The notes: generated by a model not told the origin, from the sequence alone. A stretch of 64,000 bases of DNA from Streptomyces ambofaciens ATCC 23877 (GCF_001267885.1 NZ_CP012382.1:1785001-1849000); one strand, 5' to 3'. Positions 52,036 through 60,968 are shown, counted from the stretch's first letter. Program-made: numbers and translations.

Positions 52036-53520
52036 ATGGCCCCGCAGAGGATCACCGGCGCCGGCAGTGGGCCGGCCGAGGCATCCGGCACGCCACCCGG
52101 GGCGGTGAGCCCCGGAGCCGGTGGCGCCGCGGTCTCCGGTGCCCGGCTCACCGGGTCCGGGGGGCGGACGGCCGCCGCGCGGCGGTTCGCCGCGATCGCA
52201 CGGCGGCGGGGGGCGGGCCGGGCCGGCTGTGCCGTGCTCCTGGCCGTGGCCCTGACCGCCGGGTCCGTGGCCCTCGGCGGCGTACGGGAGGACCGGGACG
52301 GCGTCGCGGCCGGCGCGGCGCGCGGCGGACCCGGGCCGCTGAGCGCCGCCGGCCCCGACGCGAGCGTCCCCGCCCTCCAGGCCCGGCTCCGGGCCCAGCC
52401 GCGGGACTTCGGCGGCTGGGCGGCCCTCGGGCTGGCCCACGTCGAGCAGGCCCGCACCGACGGCGACCCCTCGCGCTACCCGCGGGCCGAGCAGGCGCTG
52501 CGGCGCTCGCTCGACCTGAACCCCGGCAACGACCAGGCCCTCGCGGGACACGCCGCCCTCGCCGCCGCCCGGCACGCGTTCACGGACGCGCTGGCGTACG
52601 CCGACCGGGCCCTGGCGGCGAACCCGTACAACGAACGCGCCCTGTGCTCCCGTATCGACGCCCTCGTCGAACTCGGCCGGTACGCCGACGCGGCCCGGGC
52701 CGCCGACACCGCCGACGCCCGGCGGCCCGGTGTCCCGGTCTTCACCCGGTACGCGTACGTCCGGGAGCTGCACGGCGAGGTGGGCACCGCGCGACGCGTG
52801 CTGGAGCAGGCGCTCGCCGCCGCCTCGTCCCCCGCCGACGTGGCGTACGTCGCGACCCAGCTGGGCCGGCTCGCCTGGGACCAGGGGGACCACGGCGCCG
52901 CCCTGCGCCACTACGCGCGTGCCCTCGCCGCCGACGACACCCACCTGCCCGCTCTGGAGGGACGCGCCCGGGCGAAGGCCGCGAGCGGGGACCGGGCCGG
53001 CGCGGTCCGGGACCTGGAGGCCGTCGTCGCCCGCCACCCGCTGCCGGGCCCCCTGGTGGCGCTCGGCGAGCTGTACGAGGTGCGCGGCGAGACGGCGAAG
53101 GCCCGTGAGCAGTACGCCCTCGTCGACGCCTGGACGGCCCTCGCCCGCGCCGGCGGCGTCGACGTGGACCTGGACACCGCCCTCGCCGCCGCCGACCACG
53201 GCGACCGGGACGCGGCCCTCCGCGCCGCCCGCGCCGAGTGGGACCGCCGCCGCACCGTGCACACCGCGGACGCCCTGGCCTGGGCCCTGCACGTGAACGG
53301 GCGCGACGAGGAGGCGCTGCCGTACGCCCGCCGGGCCTCCGCGACGGGGTACCGCAACGCCGTCTTCCTCCACCACCTGGGCATGATCGAGCGGGCCGTG
53401 GGGCGGGAGGAGGACGCCCGCCGTCACCTGTCGGCGGCGCTGGACCTCAACCCCGGCTTCTCCCCGCTCGGAGCCCGCGAGGCCCGGGCCGCGCTGAAGA
53501 GCCCGGAGGCCGGCCGTTGA
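52036..53520 (+). CDS. Membrane-anchored TPR protein
   Basis: A 494-residue protein. The first 55 residues are cytoplasmic and Gly/Arg-rich. One membrane helix follows (AGCAVLLAVALTAGSVALGG, about 65-84). The remaining 400 residues, outside the membrane, are TPR repeats, for example YPRAEQALRRSLDLNPGNDQ, FTDALAYADRALAANPYNER, HGAALRHYARALAADDTHLP and EDARRHLSAALDLNPGFSPL. A scaffold role is likely. GAGGAGAGG precedes the ATG. Its stop codon overlaps the TTG start of the NicO gene (TTGA), so the two are coupled. Confidence 0.87.
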   Translation: MAPQRITGAGSGPAEASGTPPGAVSPGAGGAAVSGARLTGSGGRTAAARRFAAIARRRGAGRAGCAVLLAVALTAGSVALGGVREDRDGVAAGAARGGPGPLSAAGPDASVPALQARLRAQPRDFGGWAALGLAHVEQARTDGDPSRYPRAEQALRRSLDLNPGNDQALAGHAALAAARHAFTDALAYADRALAANPYNERALCSRIDALVELGRYADAARAADTADARRPGVPVFTRYAYVRELHGEVGTARRVLEQALAAASSPADVAYVATQLGRLAWDQGDHGAALRHYARALAADDTHLPALEGRARAKAASGDRAGAVRDLEAVVARHPLPGPLVALGELYEVRGETAKAREQYALVDAWTALARAGGVDVDLDTALAAADHGDRDAALRAARAEWDRRRTVHTADALAWALHVNGRDEEALPYARRASATGYRNAVFLHHLGMIERAVGREEDARRHLSAALDLNPGFSPLGAREARAALKSPEAGR

Positions 53521-55028
53521 GCCCCCGCCGCCTCCCGGTCCGCCGCGCCGCGGTCCTCGTCGCCGTCTGCGCCCTCGCCCTGCTGCCGGCGGCCGGGGCG
53601 GGCGCGCACCCGCTCGGCAACTTCACCGTCAACCGCTACGACGGTCTGGTCGCCGCCCCCGGCGAGCTGCGCATCGACCACGTGGAGGACCTCGCCGAGA
53701 TCCCGGCGACCCAGGCCGGCCCGGACGTCGAACGGCTCGGCACCGCCGAGTGGGCCCGGCGGCGCTGTGCCGTCGCCGCCCGGGACAGCCGGGTCACCGT
53801 CGACGGCCGTGCGGTCGCCCTGGTCCCGCGTGGCGGCCGGGCGAGCGTGCGGCCCGGTCAGGCCGGACTCGACACCCTGCGCCTGGAGTGCCGGTTCACC
53901 GCCCCGCTGCCCGAGTCCGCCGAAACGACCGTCGTGTTCCGGGCCGCAGGTGCCTCGGCCGGCCCCGGCTGGCGGGAGGTCACCGCGCGCGGCGACCGCA
54001 CGACGCTCACCGAGTCGGACGTGCCCGCGACATCGGCGTCGCGCGAACTGACGAGCTACCCGGAGGAGTCGCTGTCCTCCCCGGCCGGCACCACCGGCGC
54101 GGCCCTGCGGCTGCGGCCCGGCGGTCCCGCCCTGGACCGGGAACGGCAGGACGCGCCCGGCGCCTCCGTCCTGCCCCGGGGCGCCGACCGCTGGACCCGT
54201 GCCCTGGACTCCCTGGTCGCCCGCCACGACCTCACCCTCGGCCTCGCCGGTCTCGCCCTCGTCATCGCGGTCGTCCTGGGTGCGGCGCACGCCCTCGCAC
54301 CGGGCCACGGCAAGACACTGATGGCCGCGACGGCGGCGGCCCGGGGAGGCCGGGCACGGCTGGGGGACGTCCTGCCGATGGCCGCCTCGGTGACGGTCAC
54401 GCACACCCTGGGCGTGGTCGCCCTCGGCCTCCTGGTCACCGCGGGCTCGGCGGCCGCGCCCTCCGTCGTCGCCTGGCTCGGCGTCGCGAGCGGAGCGCTG
54501 GTGACCCTGGCGGGCGCCGGCCTCGTACGCCGCGCGCTCCGCGCCCGAGGGGGCGCACACGCCCACGCCCCCAGCCACGACCACGACCACAGCCACAGCC
54601 ACAGCCACAGCCACAGCCACAGCCACCAAGGTGACCCGCACCGGCACGGTCACGGCCCGCACACCCACACCCACCCCGCCGCCCCCACGCTCCGCGGGAC
54701 GATCCTCCTCGGATTCGCCGGCGGACTCGTGCCCAGTCCGTCCGCCGTGGTCGTGCTCGTCGGCGCGGCGGCCCTCGGCCAGGCCTGGTTCGGCCTGCTC
54801 CTCGTGGTCGCGTACGGCGTCGGGCTCGCCCTCACCCTCACCGCGGCCGGTGTCGCGGTCGTCCGCCTCGGCGGCGGGGTGAGCCGACTGCTGCGGCGGC
54901 GCCCCCGCTGGGCGTCGGGGCCGCTGGCCGGTGCGGTGCGCCGGGCCACCCCCCTGGGATCGGCGTGCGTGGTGATGGTCCTCGGGGCCGGACTGGTGTT
55001 CAGGGGGGCGGCATCAGCACTGGGCTGA
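53517..55028 (+). CDS. NicO/RcnA-like nickel/cobalt transporter with large extracellular domain and His-rich loop
   Basis: A 503-residue membrane protein starting at a TTG that overlaps the previous stop codon; GGAGG lies 7 nt upstream. The signal peptide ends near GAGAHP. An extracellular beta-rich domain (about residues 35-225) follows, beginning LGNFTVNRYDGLVAAPGELR. The transporter domain has LGAAHALAPGHGKTLMAATA (HALxPGHGK, the RcnA/NicO motif). A cytoplasmic or luminal loop with about 20 His and alternating His-Ser pairs (about residues 345-385) precedes the last helices, GFAGGLVPSPSAVVVLVGAA. Efflux or uptake of Ni/Co is predicted; direction is unproven. Confidence 0.86.
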   Translation: MSPRRLPVRRAAVLVAVCALALLPAAGAGAHPLGNFTVNRYDGLVAAPGELRIDHVEDLAEIPATQAGPDVERLGTAEWARRRCAVAARDSRVTVDGRAVALVPRGGRASVRPGQAGLDTLRLECRFTAPLPESAETTVVFRAAGASAGPGWREVTARGDRTTLTESDVPATSASRELTSYPEESLSSPAGTTGAALRLRPGGPALDRERQDAPGASVLPRGADRWTRALDSLVARHDLTLGLAGLALVIAVVLGAAHALAPGHGKTLMAATAAARGGRARLGDVLPMAASVTVTHTLGVVALGLLVTAGSAAAPSVVAWLGVASGALVTLAGAGLVRRALRARGGAHAHAPSHDHDHSHSHSHSHSHSHQGDPHRHGHGPHTHTHPAAPTLRGTILLGFAGGLVPSPSAVVVLVGAAALGQAWFGLLLVVAYGVGLALTLTAAGVAVVRLGGGVSRLLRRRPRWASGPLAGAVRRATPLGSACVVMVLGAGLVFRGAASALG

Positions 55029-55107
55029 GCTACTTCCGGGGTGAACGCGGGAGCGATTCCGGCCCGTTCCCGAGGCATGTCCGCGCGAGACGTCATAGGG
55101 GGCGCCG

Positions 55108-56790
55108 GTGTTCGAGGAACCTGGCAACGAGCGCGTGATCGCAGGCCGTTACCGTCTCCTGTCCCGCCTCGGCGAGGGTGGCATGGGCACGGTGTGGCGC
55201 GCCCGCGACGAGGTGCTGCACCGCGAGGTCGCCGTCAAGGAGGTGCGCGCGCCCGCCGGACCGCCGGACGCCGACGTGCGGCGGATGTACACCCGGCTGG
55301 AGCGCGAGGCGTGGGCCGCGGCCCGGGTCGCCCACCACAACGTGGTCACGGTGTACGACGTGGCCACCGACGGCGGCCGGCCCTGGATCGTGATGGAGCT
55401 GGTCCGCGGACCGTCCCTGGCCGACCTGCTGGAGGCCGAGGGTCCCCTGGACCCCCGGCGGGCCGCGCGGATCGGTGCCGAGGTGCTGTCCGCGCTGCGG
55501 GCCGCGCACGGCGCGGGGGTGCTGCACCGGGACGTGAAGCCGGCCAACGTGCTGCTGGCCGACGACGGCCGGGTGGTCCTCACCGACTTCGGGATCGCCA
55601 TGGTCGAGGGCGACTCCGCGCTGACCATGACCGGCGAGGTCATCGGCTCGCCCGAGTTCCTCGCCCCGGAGCGGGCGCTGGGCCGCACGCCCGGTCCGGA
55701 GTCCGACCTCTGGGCCCTCGGCGTACTGCTGTACGCGGCGGTGGAGGGAACCTCGCCCTTCCGTCAGGACACCCCGCTGAACACCCTGCGGGCCGTCGTC
55801 GACGAGGAACCGCCGCCGCCTACCCGGGCCGGAGCGCTCGCGCCCGTCGTCCGGGGCCTGCTGCGCAAGGACCCGGCCGCACGGCTGCCGGCCGAGCGGG
55901 CCGAGCGGGAGCTGCGGCTCGTGGCCGGCGGGGGCGCACCCGCCGGGCCGGGCGCCCCGCGCGCCGGCACGGTGCCGGCCGGCCCGTACGGCCCGACGGT
56001 CGCGGCCCGTACCCGGTCGTCGGCCTCTCCGGCTCCGCCGGGGCCCGGGACCGCCACGACGGCCGGGTACGGGCCCGCGGGCCGGGACCGGCGCGTGCGG
56101 GCCGTGCTGGTCCTGGGGCTGGTCGCCTCGGCGCTGGCGCTGGCGCTGGCAGGACTGACGTACGCCCTGCTGAACCGCTCGGACGGCGGCGACGGCGCGG
56201 AGGATCCGGGCGAAGGCCGGGGACCGGGCGCGAGTGCGGGGGCGCCGGGCCATGCCGAGAGCGGTGACGGGCCCGGCCCGTCGGCCTCGGGCGAGGGCGA
56301 CGGCGACGGCGACGGCGAGGACGAGGGCGCGGGGAGCACTCCCCCGCCGCAGTCGGTGCGGGTGTCCGTCGCGGGTGCGCACACCGAGTACGCGGGGCCC
56401 TGTCCCCCGCCGCGCCACCTGGCACCCGCCTTCACGGCGACGTTCACGGTGGGGCGGCTGCCGGCCCGGGTGGGCTACCGCTGGGTGACGGAGGACGGGG
56501 CGGTCTCCGACCGGGGGTGGCGGACGCTGTCCTTCCCCGCGGGCGGTGAGCGATCGCGGCAGGACACGGTCGTCGTCACGACGGATGACGAGGACGGGAG
56601 GTTCGGGGGTGCCGTCCGCGTGGAGGTGCGGGCACCGGTGGAGGCCACCTCGGACGCGGTGGCGTTCACCTTGACCTGCGAGACGGAGACGGAGACCCCG
56701 ACGGGCGGGGCCTCCCCCTCCTCTTCTCCTTCTGCTTCCGCTTCCGCTTCCGCTTCCGGTCAGGCGGCGCTGTTGAGGACCGGCAGGTAG
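55108..56790 (+). CDS. Eukaryotic-type Ser/Thr protein kinase, membrane-bound
   Basis: A 560-residue PknB-type kinase. The Gly loop is LGEGGMGTVW (residues 21-30), the Lys is VAVKEV (K44), the catalytic loop HRDVKPANVL (140-149), then DFGIAMVEGD (160-169) and the APE-type SPEFLAPERA. After a Pro/Gly-rich linker there is one membrane helix (about 331-355). The extracellular part has an acidic spacer with GDGDGDGEDEG and a beta domain, GRLPARVGYRWVTEDGAVSD. The end is Ser-rich (hexanucleotide repeat near 56730-56757). The start is GTG. The last 31 bp overlap the convergent lipase gene. Confidence 0.92.
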   Translation: MFEEPGNERVIAGRYRLLSRLGEGGMGTVWRARDEVLHREVAVKEVRAPAGPPDADVRRMYTRLEREAWAAARVAHHNVVTVYDVATDGGRPWIVMELVRGPSLADLLEAEGPLDPRRAARIGAEVLSALRAAHGAGVLHRDVKPANVLLADDGRVVLTDFGIAMVEGDSALTMTGEVIGSPEFLAPERALGRTPGPESDLWALGVLLYAAVEGTSPFRQDTPLNTLRAVVDEEPPPPTRAGALAPVVRGLLRKDPAARLPAERAERELRLVAGGGAPAGPGAPRAGTVPAGPYGPTVAARTRSSASPAPPGPGTATTAGYGPAGRDRRVRAVLVLGLVASALALALAGLTYALLNRSDGGDGAEDPGEGRGPGASAGAPGHAESGDGPGPSASGEGDGDGDGEDEGAGSTPPPQSVRVSVAGAHTEYAGPCPPPRHLAPAFTATFTVGRLPARVGYRWVTEDGAVSDRGWRTLSFPAGGERSRQDTVVVTTDDEDGRFGGAVRVEVRAPVEATSDAVAFTLTCETETETPTGGASPSSSPSASASASASGQAALLRTGR

Positions 56791-57566
56791 CCACCGGACT
56801 GGCCGGCCGCGGTCGGGTGGTACGACTCGCCGATGTTGAGCCAGTTCACGCTGTGCAGCCAGGAACTGCCGGAGCAGATCTCGTGCCCGGTGAACGTCGG
56901 CCGTACGTCGCCGAAGGTGAAGCCGTGGTCGGCGGCGCGCTTGGCGATGGCGGTGTTGAGGTGGTCGGCGGCGTCGTTGATCGCCTTCCGCTTGGTCTCG
57001 GAGAGGCCGAGGCAGGTGGCGCCGAGCTGGTAGAAGCGCGGGTAGCCGATGACCACGACCTCGGCGTTCGGGGCCCTGCCGCTGATCGCCGAGTAGACGC
57101 CGTCGAGGTTCGCGGGCAGCGTCGAGTCGACGTACGCCTTCGCGGTGGCGATCCGCGACAGGCAGGAGCTGTCGGACTGGAGCACACAGGTCATCATCAC
57201 GTCGGCGAACCCTGCGTCGTTGCCGCCGACGCTGATGGAGACCAGTCCGGTGGCGGAGCTGAGCGGGCCGAGCTGACCGGCGAGAACATCACCCGTACGG
57301 GCGCCGGAACAGGCGGTGAAGTCGAACGTCGAGGGTGAGTTGGCGGCCGCCCACAGGTAGGGGTGGGCCTTCGTGCTGCGCTTGCAGTCGCCGCTGGAGG
57401 CGATGTAACTGCCCGCTCCGACGCCGGAGGAGTAGGAGTCGCCGAGCGCCACATAGCCGCCGGACACTGCGGGTTGGGCTGCCTGGGCGGTCGCGGCCCC
57501 GGTGAGGGCGGCGCCGGCGGCGAGGAGGACGGAAGTCAGGAAGCCGACAAGTCGGGAACGTCTCAT
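56760..57566 (-). CDS. Secreted SGNH-family lipase/esterase
   Basis: A 268-residue secreted hydrolase. The signal peptide MRRSRLVGFLTSVLLAAGAA ends near ...ATAQA. Block I is YVALGDSYSSGVGAGSY (nucleophile Ser in GDSY), block III ISVGGNDAGFADVM (Asn), and block V NIGESYHPTAAGQSGGYL (catalytic His). Six Cys probably form three disulfides, as in the characterised streptomycete SGNH lipases. AAAGGAGG precedes the ATG. The neighbouring kinase gene converges and overlaps by 31 bp, so the last ten codons of both genes share DNA. Confidence 0.94.
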   Translation of the reverse strand: MRRSRLVGFLTSVLLAAGAALTGAATAQAAQPAVSGGYVALGDSYSSGVGAGSYIASSGDCKRSTKAHPYLWAAANSPSTFDFTACSGARTGDVLAGQLGPLSSATGLVSISVGGNDAGFADVMMTCVLQSDSSCLSRIATAKAYVDSTLPANLDGVYSAISGRAPNAEVVVIGYPRFYQLGATCLGLSETKRKAINDAADHLNTAIAKRAADHGFTFGDVRPTFTGHEICSGSSWLHSVNWLNIGESYHPTAAGQSGGYLPVLNSAA

Positions 57567-57840
57567 GGAACCTCCTTTAGCAGGATCTCTGCGTGAACCG
57601 TGGTACCAGCTACGCGTGTTGACAGGAAGTGTCCATGCCAAAAAATGGCTGACGGTCGTTCAAAATCGGACGAAAACCGGCGGGAACACCTGTGCCGTCT
57701 TGACGGTCTCCGGAGAGCTGCGCCACATTGAGGCCCGGCATCTTGGGCTTCGGGGGGCAAAGCGGAACGGTCCGGGGGACCCACTCCGTACGAAATCGCC
57801 CCCTATGAAGAACAGATGGCGTTAAACCAACAAAAACGTG

Positions 57841-57858
57841 AGACCTGGTTCCAGGTCT
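57841..57858. terminator. Short hairpin in the lipase-glycosyltransferase spacer
   Basis: AGACCTGG and CCAGGTCT with two T bases between. It lies within the 620-bp gap 57567-58186, which is the most AT-rich part of the window (A-tracts near 57635, 57665 and 57830) and contains no credible gene. The lipase promoter must be in its left part and the glycosyltransferase promoter in its right part. Confidence 0.35.
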
Positions 57859-58186
57859 TGCCATACGGGTTCAATCGTCAATACCGTCATACATCTCTCG
57901 CATCGGAACGTCGGCAAGCGGCTCAGGGGAGGGCTCGAGGCCGCGGCGGACCGGGCGGGAGGGCGCGGTAGGGGGGTGCCGTGCTCGGTGGCCGCACAGG
58001 CGACCGGGCCGTGCCGCGCGGTCGGCTGCCGTTTTCCTTCCGGCGCCGGCAGGCTTTGCCAGCTCGTCCGACACGTACGGAGCTCCGCTCCGCCGTGCCG
58101 TGAGACGAGAACCCCCCTTTCGAACCGGATACAGAGCCGGACCGTCCATGGGGCGGGCGGTCCGCCGGACGAGAGGGACCAGACTC

Positions 58187-59062
58187 ATGAGCTCAGTTCT
58201 GCAGCCGGCGTCGACGGGCAACGATCCGTCACCCGATCCGTCACCGGCCGACAAGTACCGGCCCGTCTCCTCGCACCTGGCGATAGCACCGCCGGTGAGC
58301 GTGGTGATACCCGCCATGAACGAGGCGGAGAACCTTCCCTACGTCTTCAAGACACTGCCCGACTGGGTCCACGAGGTCGTCCTCGTGGACGGCAACTCCA
58401 CCGACGACACGGTGGAGGTCGCCCGGGAGCTGTGGCCGGACGTCAAGGTCGTCGAGCAGCGCGGCAAGGGCAAGGGGGACGCGCTGATCACCGGCTTCAA
58501 GGCGTGCACCGGGGACATCATCGTGATGGTCGACGCCGACGGCTCGGCCGACGGCCAGGAGATCGTGTCGTACGTCTCCGCCCTGGTCTCCGGCGCGGAC
58601 TTCGCCAAGGGCTCCCGCTTCGCCAACGGCGGCGGCACCGACGACATGACCTTCATCCGCAAGCTCGGCAACCGCGCCCTGTGCGCGGTGGTCAACCGGA
58701 AGTTCGGCGCCCGCTACACCGACCTCTGCTACGGCTACAACGCCTTCTGGCGGCACTGCCTGGACAAGATCGACCTCGACTGCACCGGCTTCGAGGTGGA
58801 GACCCTGATGAACATCCGGGTCGTCAAGGCCGGCCTGAAGGTCCAGGAGATCCCCAGCCACGAGTACCTGCGCATCCACGGCGTCAGCAACCTGCGCGCC
58901 GTCCGGGACGGGTTGCGCGTGCTCAGAGTGATCCTCGACGAGCGTTCCAACCGGCGTGCCCTGCGCAGCCGTACACACTCGCCGACGCTCGGCCCGGTCG
59001 GCGCCGTCGGCCCGGTGCGGGCGGTCGGCCCGGTCGTCCCGGTCCGGAGGAAGGCGTCTTGA
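58187..59062 (+). CDS. GT2 glycosyltransferase (dolichol-phosphate-sugar synthase-like)
   Basis: A 291-residue GT-A fold enzyme. The core starts PVSVVIPAMNEAENLPYVFK; VVLVDGNSTDDTVEVAREL carries the nucleotide-binding Asp, and GDIIVMVDADGSADGQEIVS the DxD-type motif. RYTDLCYGYNAFWRHCLDKI and the C-terminal FEVETLMNIRVVKAGLKVQE are conserved in polyprenyl-phosphate sugar transferases. There is no membrane helix; the C-terminus is a Val/Gly/Pro repeat (GPVGAVGPVRAVGPVVPV). GAGGG lies before the ATG. It is the first of three coupled genes. Confidence 0.88.
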   Translation: MSSVLQPASTGNDPSPDPSPADKYRPVSSHLAIAPPVSVVIPAMNEAENLPYVFKTLPDWVHEVVLVDGNSTDDTVEVARELWPDVKVVEQRGKGKGDALITGFKACTGDIIVMVDADGSADGQEIVSYVSALVSGADFAKGSRFANGGGTDDMTFIRKLGNRALCAVVNRKFGARYTDLCYGYNAFWRHCLDKIDLDCTGFEVETLMNIRVVKAGLKVQEIPSHEYLRIHGVSNLRAVRDGLRVLRVILDERSNRRALRSRTHSPTLGPVGAVGPVRAVGPVVPVRRKAS

Positions 59063-60060
59063 GCGGTCCCGACGCCTCGCTCACGGTCTCCGTGGTGATC
59101 TGCGTCTACACCGAGGACCGCTGGGAGGACATCCTCGCGGCGGTCTCCTCGGTGCGGGCGCAGTCCCGCCCGGCCCGGGAGACGCTGCTGGTCGTCGACC
59201 ACAACGAGGCGCTGCGGGGCCGGCTGTCGCGGGAGTACGCGGAGAGCCGGGACGTGCGGGTGCTCGCCAACGCGGGCCCCCGCGGTCTGTCCGCCGGCCG
59301 CAACACCGGCATCGCCGCCTCCCGCGGCGAGGTGATCGCCTTCCTCGACGACGACGCCGTGGCCGAGCGCGACTGGCTGCGGCACTTCGCCGAGGGGTAC
59401 GCCGACCCGCGCGTGCTGGCCGTCGGCGGACGCACCGAGCCCGTCTGGGCGTCGGGACGCCGGCCCGCCTGGTTCCCCGAGGAGTTCGACTGGGTGGTGG
59501 GCTGCACGTACCGGGGCCTGCCGCCCGGCCGGGTCCGGGTGCGCAACGTGCTGGGCGGGAACGCCTCCTTCCGGCGCGAGGCGTTCGAGGCGGCGGGCGG
59601 CTTCGCCACCGGCATCGGGCGCGACGGCGACAAACGGCCGCTGGGCTGCGAGGAGACCGAGCTGTGCATCCGGCTCGCCCGCGCCCGCCCCGACGCCGTC
59701 CTGCTGATCGACGACCGGGCGGTCATCCACCACCGGGTGCCCGGGGCGCGGGAGCACTTCGGCTACTTCCGCACCCGTACCTATGCCGAGGGACTGTCCA
59801 AGGCGCTGGTGGCCCGCAGCGTCGGGGCGGACAAGGGGCTGGAGTCCGAACGCCGCTACGCCACCCGGGTCCTGCCGGCCGGGGTGGTGCGCGGTCTGCG
59901 GGACGCCGCGCTGGCCCGGCCGGGCGGGGCGGGACGGGCGGGCGCGATCGTCGCCGGGGTGCTCACGGCGGCGGGCGGTTACCTGGTGGGGACGGTGCGC
60001 GCGCGGCGGGGCGGGGTCGCCTTCTCCGTGGCGCCGGTGGAGGGGGGCGCGCGTGGCTGA
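59059..60060 (+). CDS. GT2 glycosyltransferase with TTG start
   Basis: A 333-residue glycosyltransferase. The core is LTVSVVICVYTEDRWEDILA, then PRGLSAGRNTGIAASRGEVI and AFLDDDAVAERDWLRHF (DDD metal site), GGNASFRREAFEAAGGF and the ETELCIRLARARP acceptor helix. The TTG at 59059 overlaps the TGA of the previous gene (TTGA), with GGAGGAAGG upstream, so translation is coupled. The C-terminal hydrophobic segment AGAIVAGVLTAAGGYLVGTV suggests membrane association. The next gene starts 8 bp before this stop codon. The product is probably an exported polysaccharide or glycoconjugate. Confidence 0.88.
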   Translation: MSGPDASLTVSVVICVYTEDRWEDILAAVSSVRAQSRPARETLLVVDHNEALRGRLSREYAESRDVRVLANAGPRGLSAGRNTGIAASRGEVIAFLDDDAVAERDWLRHFAEGYADPRVLAVGGRTEPVWASGRRPAWFPEEFDWVVGCTYRGLPPGRVRVRNVLGGNASFRREAFEAAGGFATGIGRDGDKRPLGCEETELCIRLARARPDAVLLIDDRAVIHHRVPGAREHFGYFRTRTYAEGLSKALVARSVGADKGLESERRYATRVLPAGVVRGLRDAALARPGGAGRAGAIVAGVLTAAGGYLVGTVRARRGGVAFSVAPVEGGARG

Positions 60061-60868
60061 CACCCACGAGGACGACGGGCGCGTGCCGGTCCTCATGTAC
60101 CACGCGGTCGCGGCGGAGCCGAACGACGCCACCCGCGCCCTGTCGGTGGCCCCGCGGGCGTTCGCCGAGCAGATGGCGGCGATCGCCGACCGGGGCCTGA
60201 CACCGATCGGCACCGCGGAGCTGGCCGCCGCGTGGCGCTCCGGGCGCCCGCTGCCGAGGCGGCCCGTCCTGATCACCTTCGACGACGGCTACGAGGGCGT
60301 CCACCGGCACGCGCTGCCCGTTCTGGCCGAACACGGCTTCCCGGCCACCCTGTTCGTGTCCACCGGCTGGCTGCGGGGGCCGTACGACACCGGCAGGGCC
60401 CTGGACACCATGCTCGGCTGGGACCAGGTCCGCGAGCTGGCCGCCTCCGGTGTGGAGATCGGCGGGCACAGCCACACCCACCCGCAGCTCGACCAACTCC
60501 CGGAGGACCGGCTGCGGTTCGAGCTGATCCACTGCAAGGAGATCGTCGCCGACCAGCTGGGCGCGGCGCCCGTGTCCTTCGCCTATCCCTACGGGTACTC
60601 CGACCGCCGGGTGCGGCGGGCGGTGCGTGAGACGGGGTACGCGCAGGCGCTCGCCGTCGGCAACGGCCTGGCGCGCCGCGCCCAGGGCCCGTACGCCCTG
60701 CGGCGGGTCACCGTGCGACGGGGGACGGGGCCCGACGAGTTCGCCCGGCTGATCGAGGGCCGGGCGATCGCCCGCACCTTCGTGCGGGACCGGGCGCTCA
60801 CCAAGGGGTACGCCGTGCTCCGCGGGACACGGCGGCTGCGGGGGTGGTGGTCGAGGGCCGGCGCCTGA
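60053..60868 (+). CDS. NodB-type polysaccharide deacetylase
   Basis: A 271-residue carbohydrate esterase family 4 enzyme. The start motif is RVPVLMYHAVAAEPND. Motif 1 is PVLITFDDGYEGVHRHALPV (TFDDGY; base and metal Asp), motif 2 is EIGGHSHTHPQLDQL (HSHTH, metal His pair), and motif 3 is FAYPYGYSDRRV. There is no signal peptide, so it either acts on a cytoplasmic lipid-linked substrate or is exported by other means. The GTG start lies 8 bp inside the preceding glycosyltransferase gene, preceded by GGAGGGGGG. It is the third gene of the cluster. Confidence 0.9.
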   Translation: MADTHEDDGRVPVLMYHAVAAEPNDATRALSVAPRAFAEQMAAIADRGLTPIGTAELAAAWRSGRPLPRRPVLITFDDGYEGVHRHALPVLAEHGFPATLFVSTGWLRGPYDTGRALDTMLGWDQVRELAASGVEIGGHSHTHPQLDQLPEDRLRFELIHCKEIVADQLGAAPVSFAYPYGYSDRRVRRAVRETGYAQALAVGNGLARRAQGPYALRRVTVRRGTGPDEFARLIEGRAIARTFVRDRALTKGYAVLRGTRRLRGWWSRAGA

Positions 60869-60968
60869 ACCGCCGGCCGTCGGCCCGCCACGCCGCGCCA
60901 CGCCGCGGGTGCCGCGTGTCCCCGGGAAAGCGCGTGCACGCGGCGGCCGCGTGCCGGATCATGGCGGC

